Shown: positions 33,013 through 41,722 of the stretch, in pieces
Numbering within the stretch: position 1 is the stretch's first letter
How the letters are laid out: the number at the start of each line of letters is the position of its first letter
Assembly (NCBI RefSeq): GCF_900109515.1
Contig: NZ_FOBD01000019.1
Coordinates: 62,001 to 126,000 of the forward strand
Direction: 5' to 3'
DNA: 64,000 nucleotides
Source of the DNA: Paenibacillus sp. OK003
GTDB taxonomy: Bacteria; Bacillota; Bacilli; Paenibacillales; Paenibacillaceae
Made by a program: the position numbers and the translations under genes
Notes under the pieces: model-generated
Told to the model about the DNA's origin: nothing
Database searches by the model: none
Seen by the model: only the letters and a program-made list of their open reading frames with translations

Positions 33013-34209
33013 GTGTTCGTTGGTGAAAATCTGACCAATTTGCGGATCATGCACGGGTATTCTAGAAAACAGCTCTCCGAACTGTTAGGTGTGACAGAAC
33101 AAGCAGTCTGGCAATATGAAAATGCATATACTTCTCCCAAAGTGCCAGTCGTGAACGAGTTGAAACGCATTTTCAGTGTGAAAAGCAAGTATTTTTATGC
33201 AAAGGATATGCTTGCGGAGCATAATAACTCTGCCAATATTAATGTCATGAACATTGCCTATCGTTCAAAGGTGTTGAATGTGATTTCCAAGACACAGACA
33301 GAAGCAAAACACGTAGAATATTTGGATACGTTCATCAATTATATTACCGATCAGATTAGCCTTCCTACGCTGAACATTATCAAGCTGCGGGAAGAGGCTA
33401 TTGCATATATGAATCATTCAGACGCTGATCGTGCGACTCAGATTCATTATGTTGCACATCTTGCGCGGCAACGGCTTAATCTGGAGCCTTCTACGAATGA
33501 GAACCTGATGTTCTGGATTGAAAAAAGTGGTGTTTACGTTTTTGAGAAAGCGATTGGTGAGGAAATTGATGCGTACAGCCTTTGGACGCGGAACGATCGT
33601 CCGTTTATCATATTGGGCAACGTCAAACGCTCAGCGGTTCGCAGGAACTTTGATATTGCGCATGAACTTGGCCATTTGCTGCTTCATTACCGTCTTGAGT
33701 TCGCCAATCTGGATCGAAAAGAACACAAATTAATCGAGAATGAAGCCAATTTGTTTGCGGGTGCCTTTTTATTGCCTGAGGAAGAGTTCTCATCGGATAT
33801 GAATGACATCTCTTATAAGACGAATCCAGATCAGTATCTCGATTTGAAAAAGAAATGGAAGACCTCACTGCAAGTATTGGGATACAGAGCTGCGCATTTA
33901 GGTATGATGGAGGCAAAGGATCATCGTAATTTCTATGCGGCGATGCACCGAAGAGGATATCTGGAAAAAGAACCTTTCGATCATACGATACCACTGCAAA
34001 AACCGATGCGAATCAAAACCATTATTGACCTGATCTCCAAGAAAGGTCTTGTGGATATTCGTTATATGATTGAGGAAGATTGGAAAGTGGAGACGTCCTT
34101 TTTTCATCATATGACAGGGATAAGCACTGATTTTTTTAATAAGTACATGATGAGCAAACGCGAAACTAACACTCAAAATGTTAGGGGAATGCCCACACGT
34201 AGCTCTTAA
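33013..34209 (+). CDS. XRE HTH - ImmA/IrrE metallopeptidase fusion regulator
   Basis: 398 residues from GTG 33013, which follows AAGGAGGGAG. An N-terminal XRE helix-turn-helix (about 4-60: LRIMHGYSRKQLSELLGVTEQAVWQYEN) is followed by a helical linker and a COG2856 ImmA/IrrE zinc peptidase (about 130-290) with HELGH at 217-221 and a downstream Glu-rich ENEANLFAGAFLLP segment supplying the third ligand. A C-terminal extension of about 90 residues is of unknown fold. In ICEBs1 ImmA and Deinococcus IrrE, such peptidases cleave an XRE repressor; here repressor and peptidase are fused, as in many stand-alone chromosomal regulators and some toxin-antitoxin units. No integrase is near. A terminator follows. 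Confidence 0.88.
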   Translation: MFVGENLTNLRIMHGYSRKQLSELLGVTEQAVWQYENAYTSPKVPVVNELKRIFSVKSKYFYAKDMLAEHNNSANINVMNIAYRSKVLNVISKTQTEAKHVEYLDTFINYITDQISLPTLNIIKLREEAIAYMNHSDADRATQIHYVAHLARQRLNLEPSTNENLMFWIEKSGVYVFEKAIGEEIDAYSLWTRNDRPFIILGNVKRSAVRRNFDIAHELGHLLLHYRLEFANLDRKEHKLIENEANLFAGAFLLPEEEFSSDMNDISYKTNPDQYLDLKKKWKTSLQVLGYRAAHLGMMEAKDHRNFYAAMHRRGYLEKEPFDHTIPLQKPMRIKTIIDLISKKGLVDIRYMIEEDWKVETSFFHHMTGISTDFFNKYMMSKRETNTQNVRGMPTRSS

Positions 34210-34350
34210 AATGGACTCCCCATTAGCCAGGGAACAGCGGCTTGGACACCAAGACTTCTTTTTAAATGATGACCTCCGTCAACGTTAAGCTTGTTGAATT
34301 TGGAGACACATCCTAATAGGTAATGGATTGTTCGATACAAAAATGCACAT

Positions 34351-34397
34351 AGACCCGCTTCCTTCAGCTAATCGCTGAGTGGAACGGGTCTTTTTTA
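34351..34397 (+). terminator. Rho-independent terminator whose T-tract enters the KdpE box
   Basis: AGACCCG (34351-34357) pairs with CGGGTCT (34385-34391), with inner CAGC/GCTG, followed by T residues to 34396. The preceding 140 bp (34210-34350) hold nothing recognisable. Confidence 0.85.
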
Positions 34398-34467
34398 CGC
34401 TTTTTTTACACCCTGGCGGGTATTTCTTTACCCCCTTTTTACAGCGTTTCGTATTACGATTTCATAT
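34394..34467 (+). promoter_or_regulatory. KdpE box and kdp promoter
   Basis: TTTACGCTTTTTTTACA (34394-34410) matches the E. coli KdpE site TTTATACTTTTTTTACA at 15 of 17 positions and is followed by a CCC-rich stretch as in E. coli. Further TTTAC repeats occur at about 34427 and 34438. TTTACA (34438-34443) and TCATAT (34462-34467) with 18-bp spacing form a plausible promoter 42 bp before the first small gene. Potassium-limited activation by KdpE is inferred. Confidence 0.6.
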
Positions 34468-34508
34468 GTAGAAGGTTGCAAGAACGGTAGAGAGAGGGAG
34501 GGGAGCAC

Positions 34509-34595
34509 ATGGTGAATGATGCCACGATCATTGGGCTGGTCGTGCTGTTGTTTGTGGTGTTCTGGGGCTTTGTAAAATTTTGTGAGAAGGCATGA
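34509..34595 (+). CDS. 28-residue single-helix membrane peptide upstream of kdpF
   Basis: ATG 34509 follows AGGGAGGGGAG with good spacing. The product is one hydrophobic helix (about residues 7-22) with an acidic N-terminus and a Lys/Cys/Glu-containing end (FVKFCEKA). Size and topology resemble KdpF, but KdpF proper follows 30 bp later, so this is an additional Kdp-associated peptide. Function unknown; stabilising or regulating the pump is a guess. Confidence 0.6.
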   Translation: MVNDATIIGLVVLLFVVFWGFVKFCEKA

Positions 34596-34625
34596 ATGCA
34601 TAGGGCATGAAAGGGGAGAAGCCGT

Positions 34626-34703
34626 ATGATCGTCATCGGCATGATTGTGCTCGCACTGGTAGTCTATCTTGGTTACGTGCTAGTGAGGCCGGAGAAGTTC
34701 TGA
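34626..34703 (+). CDS. kdpF: KdpF, potassium-transporting ATPase small subunit
   Basis: 25 residues, MIVIGMIVLALVVYLGYVLV followed by RPEKF. The pattern of one membrane helix ending in L.RPEKF is diagnostic of KdpF, which stabilises the KdpABC complex in the membrane. AGGGGAGAA precedes ATG 34626. kdpA begins 63 bp later. Confidence 0.9.
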   Translation: MIVIGMIVLALVVYLGYVLVRPEKF

Positions 34704-34766
34704 TGGTCGCTTGGGGCACGAAACCAGAAGCACTCGGATCGTCGATTTTAGGGAGGAAATGCGGAT

Positions 34767-36446
34767 ATGAGTAGCGGTTTATTACAAGTGGCGGTGACGC
34801 TGCTGATCATCATACTATTGGTGAAGCCAGTAGGGAGTTATCTGGTGAAGGTGTTTGACGGCAAACGAACAGGACTGGATCGGATATTTGGCGGGTCGGA
34901 GCGATTGCTGTATCGATTGATGGGGGTGAAGGAGAACGAGTCGATGGGTTGGAAAAAATACCTCTCAGCCGTGCTCATTTCGAACTTCGTCATGCTGTTA
35001 TTGATGTTTCTGGTGCTGCGGCTGCAAAAGTATCTGCCGCTCAACCCGGATGGCATCGGCAATATGCCTGCGGCACAGGCCTTTAATACAGCTGCATCGT
35101 TCATGACCAACACGAACTGGCAGTCTTACACGGGCGAGAACGCCCTGTCCTATCTGTCACAGATGCTGGCCGTGACGTTTCCAATGTTCACCTCAGCCGC
35201 GACCGGCTTCGCGGTCGCTATTGCCTTCATTCGCGGCCTGGTGGGCCGACGGGATGAACTGGGGAACTTCTACGTCGACGTGGTACGGTCGATTACGAGA
35301 ATCTTTTTGCCGCTGAGCTTCATTGTGGCGTTGTTCCTCGTATTCCAGGGTGTGCCGCAGACACTGGCGGGAGCGGTGAACGCAACCACACTGGACGGGG
35401 CACAGCAGACGATTAGCCGCGGGCTGGTCGCTTCGCTGGAGTCGATCAAACACTTGGGTACCAATGGTGGAGGCTGGTTCGGAACCAATGCAGCGCATCC
35501 ATTTGAGAACCCCACGGCATTGTCAAACCTGGTGCATATCGTCTGCATGATGCTGCTTCCTACTGCGCTGGTTTACGCCTTCGGCATCATGGTGAACAAC
35601 CGGAAGCAGGGCTGGACGCTGTTTGCGGCCATGAGTTTACTTTTCCTCGTGATGCTGACCACGGTATTTGTTTCGGAATATCGCGGTGTGCCAGCGCTGG
35701 ATGCAGTAGGAATCCAAGGCAATATGGAAGGCAAGGAAGTCAGGTTCGGGGTATCCGAATCGGCGCTTTTCACAGCGGTGACTACAGCAGCCACAACCGG
35801 GTCGGTGAACAATATGCATGAGTCGCTTACCCCGCTTGGTGGCATGGTTGCACTGGCCGAGATGATGCTCAACAACGTATTCGGCGGTAAAGGGGTAGGT
35901 TTGCTCAACGGATTGCTCTATGTGATTCTGGCCGTGTTTATCTGTGGGCTGATGGTTGGGCGGACCCCTGAATTTCTTGGCAAAAAAATTGAGGGTAAGG
36001 AAGTGAAGCTCGCGTCCATCGCGCTGCTTGTTCATCCTTTGATTATTCTGGCTCCGACCGCGCTCGCGCTGATGCGCCCTGAATCTGTCGCTTCAATTTC
36101 GAATTCAGGCATGCATGGTCTGACCGAGGTGTTATATGCCTTTGCATCCGGTGCTGCCAATAATGGATCGGCGTTTGCCGGACTGAATGCCAACACAGAC
36201 TTTTACAACATCGCCATTGGTGTGGTAATGCTGCTTGGAAGATACATTTCCGTGATCGCGATGCTCGCCATTGCCGGATCACTGGCCACCAAACGGGTTG
36301 TTCCCGTAACAACGGGTACATTGCGTACACACACGCCTCTTTTTGCAGGTATTCTGGTGATGATGATTGTGGTCGTTGGGGCGTTGACGTTCTTCCCATC
36401 ACTGGCGCTTGGACCGATTGCTGAACATTTGGCGATGATCCGATGA
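34767..36446 (+). CDS. kdpA: potassium-transporting ATPase subunit A
   Basis: 559 residues, the channel-like subunit that selects and binds potassium. About ten membrane helices are visible. The four selectivity-filter loops of the superfamily of K+ transporters can be found as NTNWQSYTGE (near 115), NGGGWFGTNAAHPFENP (near 235), TAATTGSVNNMH (near 345) and NNGSAFAGL (near 470), each with its central glycine. GGGAGG is 8-9 bp before ATG 34767. Length is normal for KdpA. Second canonical gene of kdpFABC. Confidence 0.97.
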   Translation: MSSGLLQVAVTLLIIILLVKPVGSYLVKVFDGKRTGLDRIFGGSERLLYRLMGVKENESMGWKKYLSAVLISNFVMLLLMFLVLRLQKYLPLNPDGIGNMPAAQAFNTAASFMTNTNWQSYTGENALSYLSQMLAVTFPMFTSAATGFAVAIAFIRGLVGRRDELGNFYVDVVRSITRIFLPLSFIVALFLVFQGVPQTLAGAVNATTLDGAQQTISRGLVASLESIKHLGTNGGGWFGTNAAHPFENPTALSNLVHIVCMMLLPTALVYAFGIMVNNRKQGWTLFAAMSLLFLVMLTTVFVSEYRGVPALDAVGIQGNMEGKEVRFGVSESALFTAVTTAATTGSVNNMHESLTPLGGMVALAEMMLNNVFGGKGVGLLNGLLYVILAVFICGLMVGRTPEFLGKKIEGKEVKLASIALLVHPLIILAPTALALMRPESVASISNSGMHGLTEVLYAFASGAANNGSAFAGLNANTDFYNIAIGVVMLLGRYISVIAMLAIAGSLATKRVVPVTTGTLRTHTPLFAGILVMMIVVVGALTFFPSLALGPIAEHLAMIR

Positions 36447-36513
36447 TGAACGGTACAGTGATCGGATATGGGAATAGGAGCAAGGACGTAAAGTGCGGAG
36501 GTGGATTATCACA

Positions 36514-38658
36514 ATGAATGTAGTAGAACGAAAGAAGGAGCAGACGGTGGAAGGATTAGACAGAGGCACGATCAGAACCCAGGGTAAAGGAACGAGAGGT
36601 ACGGGCACGGATCCCGGTACGCCCAAAAGAAGCAAAACATTAAGTCGGGATATTCTGCTTCAGGCATCTCTGGATGCCTTCAAGAAGCTGAACCCGGTCG
36701 TCATGATCAAAAATCCGGTGATGTTTATCGTCGAAGTCGGCACACTCATCACATTGCTGTTATGTATCAATCCGGATCTGTTTGTTGCATCCGAGGCAGG
36801 GCGGGGGTACAACATCGCGGTGTTTCTCATCCTGTTGTTCACGTTGCTGTTTGCCAACTTTGCTGAAGCACTGGCAGAGGGACGGGGCAAAGCTCAGGCC
36901 GACACGCTGCGCAAGACGAAATCGGACACCACGGCGAAGCTGCTACAGAAAGACGGAACCATCAAGCAAGTGTCTTCGACCCAGTTGAAAAAAGGAGATA
37001 TCGTCCGTGTAGAAGCAGGCGAACTGATTCCCACGGACGGTGAGATTATTGAAGGGCTGGCCTCTATCGACGAGTCCGCCATTACCGGGGAATCGGCACC
37101 CGTAATCAAGGAGGCGGGCGGTGACTTTTCCTCCGTTACAGGAGGCACTCGGGTTACTTCCGACTATATCGTGATGCGTGTGCAGACCGATCCCGGGGAG
37201 TCGTTCCTCGACCGAATGATCTCACTCGTTGAAGGCGCACAGCGCCAGAAAACGCCGAATGAAATTGCGCTGACCACACTGCTCGCCGTGTTGACCCTGA
37301 TATTCCTGATTGTCATCATGACCATGGTGCCAATGGCGAACTATTTGGGCATCCGGCTCGATCTGGCTACGCTTATCGCATTGCTTGTCTGTCTGATTCC
37401 GACGACGATTGGCGGTCTGTTATCCGCCATCGGTATTGCGGGCATGGACCGTGTCACGCAGTTCAACGTACTCGCCATGTCGGGTAAAGCGGTGGAAGCG
37501 GCAGGCGATATTGATACGCTGATCTTGGACAAAACCGGAACAATTACGTACGGCAACCGCATGGCCTCGGAGTTTATTCCTGTTCAGGGCGTATCTGCAC
37601 AGGAGATGACCCGGGCTGCGCTGCAAGCTTCCGTAGTCGATGAGACACCAGAGGGGCGCTCGGTTGTTGAATTGGCTGGCAAGCAGGGTGAGAACTGGGC
37701 GGAGACAGAATATGCAGATGCAGAACATGTGAACTTCACCGCAGAGACCCGAATGTCGGGCCTGAATCTAAGCGGTGGGAAGCAGATCCGCAAAGGTGCG
37801 GTGGATGCGATCAAACGCCATATTTCCTCCCGTGGAGGACGGATACCCGGCGATTTGGACGATATAGCGAACCGAATTGCTAAGGCTGGGGGTACACCGC
37901 TTGCTGTTGCGATTGATGACCAGATTTTTGGTGTGATCTATCTGAAAGATACAGTGAAACCAGGGCTGAAAGAGAAGTTTGCGGAGATGCGAGCCATGGG
38001 CATCAAGACGATCATGTGTACAGGGGATAATCCCCTGACGGCGGCGACCATTGCGCTGGAAGCGGGCGTGGATGATTTTATTGCCGAGGCCAAGCCGGAA
38101 GACAAGATTACCGCGATCAAAAAAGAGCAGCAGGAGGGCAAGCTTGTCGCCATGACTGGCGACGGGACCAACGATGCTCCTGCTCTGGCGCAGGCCGATG
38201 TCGGCCTGGCGATGAACTCGGGCACCATGGCGGCCAAGGAAGCGGCCAACATGATTGATCTGGATTCCGACCCGACCAAGCTGTTGTCGGTGGTCTCCAT
38301 TGGCAAGCAGCTGCTCATTACCCGCGGCGCACTGACGACCTTTTCGATATCCAATGATATTGCCAAGTATTTCGCCATCATTCCGGCCATGTTTATTCTA
38401 GCCATGCCGCAGCTTCAGGCACTCAATATTATGAATCTCGCTTCACCGCAGTCCGCAATTCTGTCAGCGCTGATCTTCAACGCTATCATTATCCCACTGC
38501 TAATCCCAATTGCCATGCGGGGTGTGAAATATCGGGCTATGTCCGCGGAGCGGCTGCTTGGACGGAATGTTTTCATCTATGGCGTGGGCGGTGTAATCGT
38601 ACCGTTTATCGGAATTAAGCTGATTGATCTGGTACTGTCGGGGCTTCATTTGGTGTAA
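36514..38658 (+). CDS. kdpB: potassium-transporting P-type ATPase subunit B
   Basis: 714 residues from ATG 36514 (GGAGG 11 bp upstream); GTG 36493 with AAGGA is an alternative adding seven residues. The N-terminal ~45 residues are a basic extension unusual in length. P-type ATPase motifs are all present: SAITGES (A domain), LILDKTGTITYG with the phosphorylated Asp, the nucleotide-binding KGAVDAI region, and MTGDGTNDAPALAQADVG. Seven membrane helices are expected. It hydrolyses ATP to drive potassium through KdpA. 67 bp separate it from kdpA. Confidence 0.97.
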   Translation: MNVVERKKEQTVEGLDRGTIRTQGKGTRGTGTDPGTPKRSKTLSRDILLQASLDAFKKLNPVVMIKNPVMFIVEVGTLITLLLCINPDLFVASEAGRGYNIAVFLILLFTLLFANFAEALAEGRGKAQADTLRKTKSDTTAKLLQKDGTIKQVSSTQLKKGDIVRVEAGELIPTDGEIIEGLASIDESAITGESAPVIKEAGGDFSSVTGGTRVTSDYIVMRVQTDPGESFLDRMISLVEGAQRQKTPNEIALTTLLAVLTLIFLIVIMTMVPMANYLGIRLDLATLIALLVCLIPTTIGGLLSAIGIAGMDRVTQFNVLAMSGKAVEAAGDIDTLILDKTGTITYGNRMASEFIPVQGVSAQEMTRAALQASVVDETPEGRSVVELAGKQGENWAETEYADAEHVNFTAETRMSGLNLSGGKQIRKGAVDAIKRHISSRGGRIPGDLDDIANRIAKAGGTPLAVAIDDQIFGVIYLKDTVKPGLKEKFAEMRAMGIKTIMCTGDNPLTAATIALEAGVDDFIAEAKPEDKITAIKKEQQEGKLVAMTGDGTNDAPALAQADVGLAMNSGTMAAKEAANMIDLDSDPTKLLSVVSIGKQLLITRGALTTFSISNDIAKYFAIIPAMFILAMPQLQALNIMNLASPQSAILSALIFNAIIIPLLIPIAMRGVKYRAMSAERLLGRNVFIYGVGGVIVPFIGIKLIDLVLSGLHLV

Positions 38659-38693
38659 TGGTACAACTAATAACAAATCAGGATGTGATTCAT

Positions 38694-39254
38694 ATGAAAC
38701 AGGTACTGCCCGCCATTCGGTTGTCTGTCGTGCTTATGCTGATTTGCGGTGTCATCTATCCGCTTGTTACAACCGGAGTGGCGCAGCTGCTCTTCTCAAA
38801 TCAGGCGAACGGCAGTCTGATCACACAAGACGGGGAAACCATCGGTTCGTCGCTGCTCGCGCAGGAAGTGAAATCACCGGGGCTGTTCCAGCCCCGGGCA
38901 TCGAACGCTAATTATGATGGAACTGCTTCGGCAGGTTCCAATCGCGCCGTGGCCTCGGAGGCGTATATTGTTGAAATGAAGGAAAAGGTGGCTCAGCTCA
39001 AGCAAGAGAATCCGGGCTTGCAGCAAATTCCTGCAGATCTCGTGACAGGTTCCGGTTCTGGTCTTGATCCGGATCTGTCACCGGAAGCAGCAAAAGCACA
39101 GATTCCCCGGATTAGCCAGGCAACGGGTCTTGGTGAGCAAGAGCTTGCCAAGATCGTCGAGGAACATACACAGGGGCGACAGCTGGGCATATTCGGTGAG
39201 CCGCGTGTGAATGTGACCGCTTTGAATCTGGCGTTAACGGCTGAGCTGAAATAA
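38694..39254 (+). CDS. kdpC: potassium-transporting ATPase subunit C
   Basis: 186 residues from ATG 38694 (AGGAT upstream, start matching the family: MKQVLPAIRLSVVLMLICGV). An ATG at 38658 overlaps the kdpB stop and would add 12 residues. One N-terminal membrane helix is followed by a periplasm-side domain with SNQANGSLI, FQPRASNANYDGTASAGSN and DLSPEAAKAQIPRIS, all KdpC hallmarks. It assists high-affinity potassium binding in the KdpFABC complex. Confidence 0.95.
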   Translation: MKQVLPAIRLSVVLMLICGVIYPLVTTGVAQLLFSNQANGSLITQDGETIGSSLLAQEVKSPGLFQPRASNANYDGTASAGSNRAVASEAYIVEMKEKVAQLKQENPGLQQIPADLVTGSGSGLDPDLSPEAAKAQIPRISQATGLGEQELAKIVEEHTQGRQLGIFGEPRVNVTALNLALTAELK

Positions 39255-39382
39255 CAAGCATCGTGTTGGGTAGATCCACGGGGAGTGCAGCTTCCCTTGG
39301 TTGTTCGTATCAGGCCTTCTTCCGAGCCTCGGAAGGGGCTTTCTCCATTTTAAGTAAAGGGTATGTGGGGGGAGTGAACAGG

Positions 39383-41722
39383 ATGGAAGACAGCTTCAAG
39401 CGGAAGTCCCCGGAAGACATCTTGAAGATGATCACGAAGCTGCAGCAGGGCACCTTGAAAATATATATCGGTCCGGTCAGCGGTTCAGGCAAAACGTATC
39501 ATATGCTTAGGGAAGGAAACACATTGCGCCACCAGGGGATCGATGTGGTCATCTGCGCTGTGTCGACCATGCAAAGACCGGAGACCGTGGAGCAGCTCGG
39601 CGAGTTGGAGCGGATTCCAAGCATTCACTGGTCTCGCTGGAAGGATGGTCTGGAGATGAAGGACCTGAATCTGGATGCCCTGCTGGCACGTAATCCGGAG
39701 GTTGTGCTCGTTGACGGGCTTGCTCATAGAAACCGAAAAGGAGCACGTCATGCAACCCGACTGGAAGACATTCAGTATTTGCTGCGACACAACATAAGTG
39801 TCATTACAACGGTGAATGTGTATGAGCTGGAGGGATATACGGAGCTTGCACGCCAGCTAACGGGAATTGCAGCAGAGCATACTGTGCCTGCCGATACCCT
39901 TGAACTGGCCGATGAAGTGAAGCTGATCGATGTAACCCCTGAAACCGTATTAAGCCGCCTTGCGGAGGGACATCTTCGGGGACATGAGGGTGAAGCGGTA
40001 TTTCGGCATGGCAATTTGGGTATTTTGCGTGAACTGGCACTTCGACTTGTCGCAGAAGGGGTTAACGAATCACTGCGTGAGCACCGGGAAGAGATGGGAA
40101 TTACGGTCACGACAGGCATCATGGAACGCATTTTGGTATCCACTCAATATCACTGGAACGGGTCTATCTATATTCGGCGGGGACAGCAGATTGCGAAGAG
40201 ATTAAACGGAGATCTGCATGCCGTAACCTTACGTAATATGAAGCAGCCGCTATCCAAGGAAGCTGCTGTTTTTCGTCGCAACATGATCAAACTGGTGGAG
40301 AAATTCGGAGGGCAGTTTGAGGAATTGCCTGTGTTACACCGCCGTAACATTCCATCTACACTTGCACGCTACGCAGTCCAGCATCAGATTACCCGCATTG
40401 TTATGGGACACTCACGACACAGTCGCTGGCAGGAGCTGTGGCGGGGATCATTTGTTAACTCCTTACTGCGCAGGATGCGGGGTGTCGATCTGTTTCTGCT
40501 CGCCGATCGGGCACAGCATGAGGGCGAGCGGGTACTTCCGACCCGATTGCCAGATACAGAGACGCCAACATATCGCAGGTTGAGTGAGCAGGAGATGAAG
40601 GCACAGATTGGTCAGATTCGGCGTGGCAAGTTCAAGGTATACATCGGTGCTGCGCCAGGTGTGGGAAAAACCTATATGATGCTCCGGGAAGGCAATGATC
40701 TGCTCCGCAAAGGCATCGACGTACGGATTGGTCTGCTGGAGACACATAGTCGGGCGGAGACGGTGGAACAGATCGGCCAATTATCCATCATTCCACGAGA
40801 GCAGCGGGTATACCAGGGGGTACAGCTCGAGGAAATGGATACCGAAGCGATTCTTCGTCTATGTCCTGAGGTGGTATTGGTGGATGAACTTGCGCATACG
40901 AATGTACCGGGAAGCACACGGCAAAAGCGTTACGAAGATGTGCAGATTCTGTTGGATGCAGGCATCTCTGTCATCACCACCGTGAATGTGCAGCATCTGG
41001 AAAGTTTGAACGATGCGGTGGAACATATTACGGGAATCAGGGTCAGAGAGACTGTGCCGGATCGGATTTTGCAAATGGCAGATGAGGTCCAGCTTATCGA
41101 TGTGGCCCCCCAGGCCTTGCGGCAACGCATGCGGGAGGGTAAAATCTATGCAGCAGCCAAGGTGGAACAAGCGCTTGGTCATTTTTTTCGCATTGGCAAT
41201 CTGATTGCCTTACGGGAACTTGCTCTGCGGGAATTGGCTGATGATGTGGATGAACGCCTCGAATCACAGGAGCGCAAAAGTGCACTTCGCGGTCCCTGGC
41301 GCAGACAGGAGGCGGTCTTTGTCTGCGTAAGCAGTGATGAGCATGCGGAGCGGCTGATTCGCCGCGGATTTCGTACAGCCTACCGGTTAAAGGCGGTCTG
41401 GCATGTGCACCATGTTCATGTAGGTCAAGTCATGAATGACGAAGTGAAATGCCAGTTGGAGGAGCTGGAACAGCTGACCGTTCGACTGGGCGGCAAATTT
41501 CATATTCATCATAGCCAGAGGCTGAGAGATGTACCAAGTATTTTGGCGGGTAAAGCTTCTGAGGAAAAAGCAACACAGTTGGTGGTTGGTCAAGCGAGAC
41601 GGGTCTGGTGGCTGAACGGCTATCGTGGAAAGGGAACGGTGGTCAGCAGGCTGGTGCGGTTATCCAGACATATGGACGTATTGATCGTTGCGGACTACGA
41701 TTATGATCTGAGCGGGATGTGA
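39383..41722 (+). CDS. kdpD: KdpD-type sensor moiety, internally duplicated, without kinase domain
   Basis: 779 residues from ATG 39383 (GGGGGGAG 8 bp upstream; 40 upstream in-frame codons are rejected). It consists of two tandem copies of the KdpD N-terminal unit, each a KdpD ATP-binding domain plus a universal-stress-protein (USP) domain: residues ~8-385 and ~398-779. Walker A is GPVSGSGKT (30-38) in copy 1 and GAAPGVGKT (422-430) in copy 2. Copy 2 keeps the family motif VLVDELAHTN, whereas copy 1 reads VLVDGLAHRN, losing the Glu. The histidine kinase is a separate gene overlapping by 4 bp. Ordinary KdpD has a single unit fused to its kinase. The gene symbol marks homology only; copy 1 looks regulatory or degenerate. 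Confidence 0.9.
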   Translation: MEDSFKRKSPEDILKMITKLQQGTLKIYIGPVSGSGKTYHMLREGNTLRHQGIDVVICAVSTMQRPETVEQLGELERIPSIHWSRWKDGLEMKDLNLDALLARNPEVVLVDGLAHRNRKGARHATRLEDIQYLLRHNISVITTVNVYELEGYTELARQLTGIAAEHTVPADTLELADEVKLIDVTPETVLSRLAEGHLRGHEGEAVFRHGNLGILRELALRLVAEGVNESLREHREEMGITVTTGIMERILVSTQYHWNGSIYIRRGQQIAKRLNGDLHAVTLRNMKQPLSKEAAVFRRNMIKLVEKFGGQFEELPVLHRRNIPSTLARYAVQHQITRIVMGHSRHSRWQELWRGSFVNSLLRRMRGVDLFLLADRAQHEGERVLPTRLPDTETPTYRRLSEQEMKAQIGQIRRGKFKVYIGAAPGVGKTYMMLREGNDLLRKGIDVRIGLLETHSRAETVEQIGQLSIIPREQRVYQGVQLEEMDTEAILRLCPEVVLVDELAHTNVPGSTRQKRYEDVQILLDAGISVITTVNVQHLESLNDAVEHITGIRVRETVPDRILQMADEVQLIDVAPQALRQRMREGKIYAAAKVEQALGHFFRIGNLIALRELALRELADDVDERLESQERKSALRGPWRRQEAVFVCVSSDEHAERLIRRGFRTAYRLKAVWHVHHVHVGQVMNDEVKCQLEELEQLTVRLGGKFHIHHSQRLRDVPSILAGKASEEKATQLVVGQARRVWWLNGYRGKGTVVSRLVRLSRHMDVLIVADYDYDLSGM

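Noticed and set aside
32161..34209. prophage or ICE remnant around the XRE-ImmA gene
   Set aside because: No integrase, relaxase, attachment repeats or phage structural genes are present, and the HTH gene at 29854 stands alone.
39263..39382. 40-codon N-terminal extension of the KdpD-type sensor
   Set aside because: No ribosome site, and the extension has no similarity to KdpD; GGGGGGAG precedes ATG 39383.
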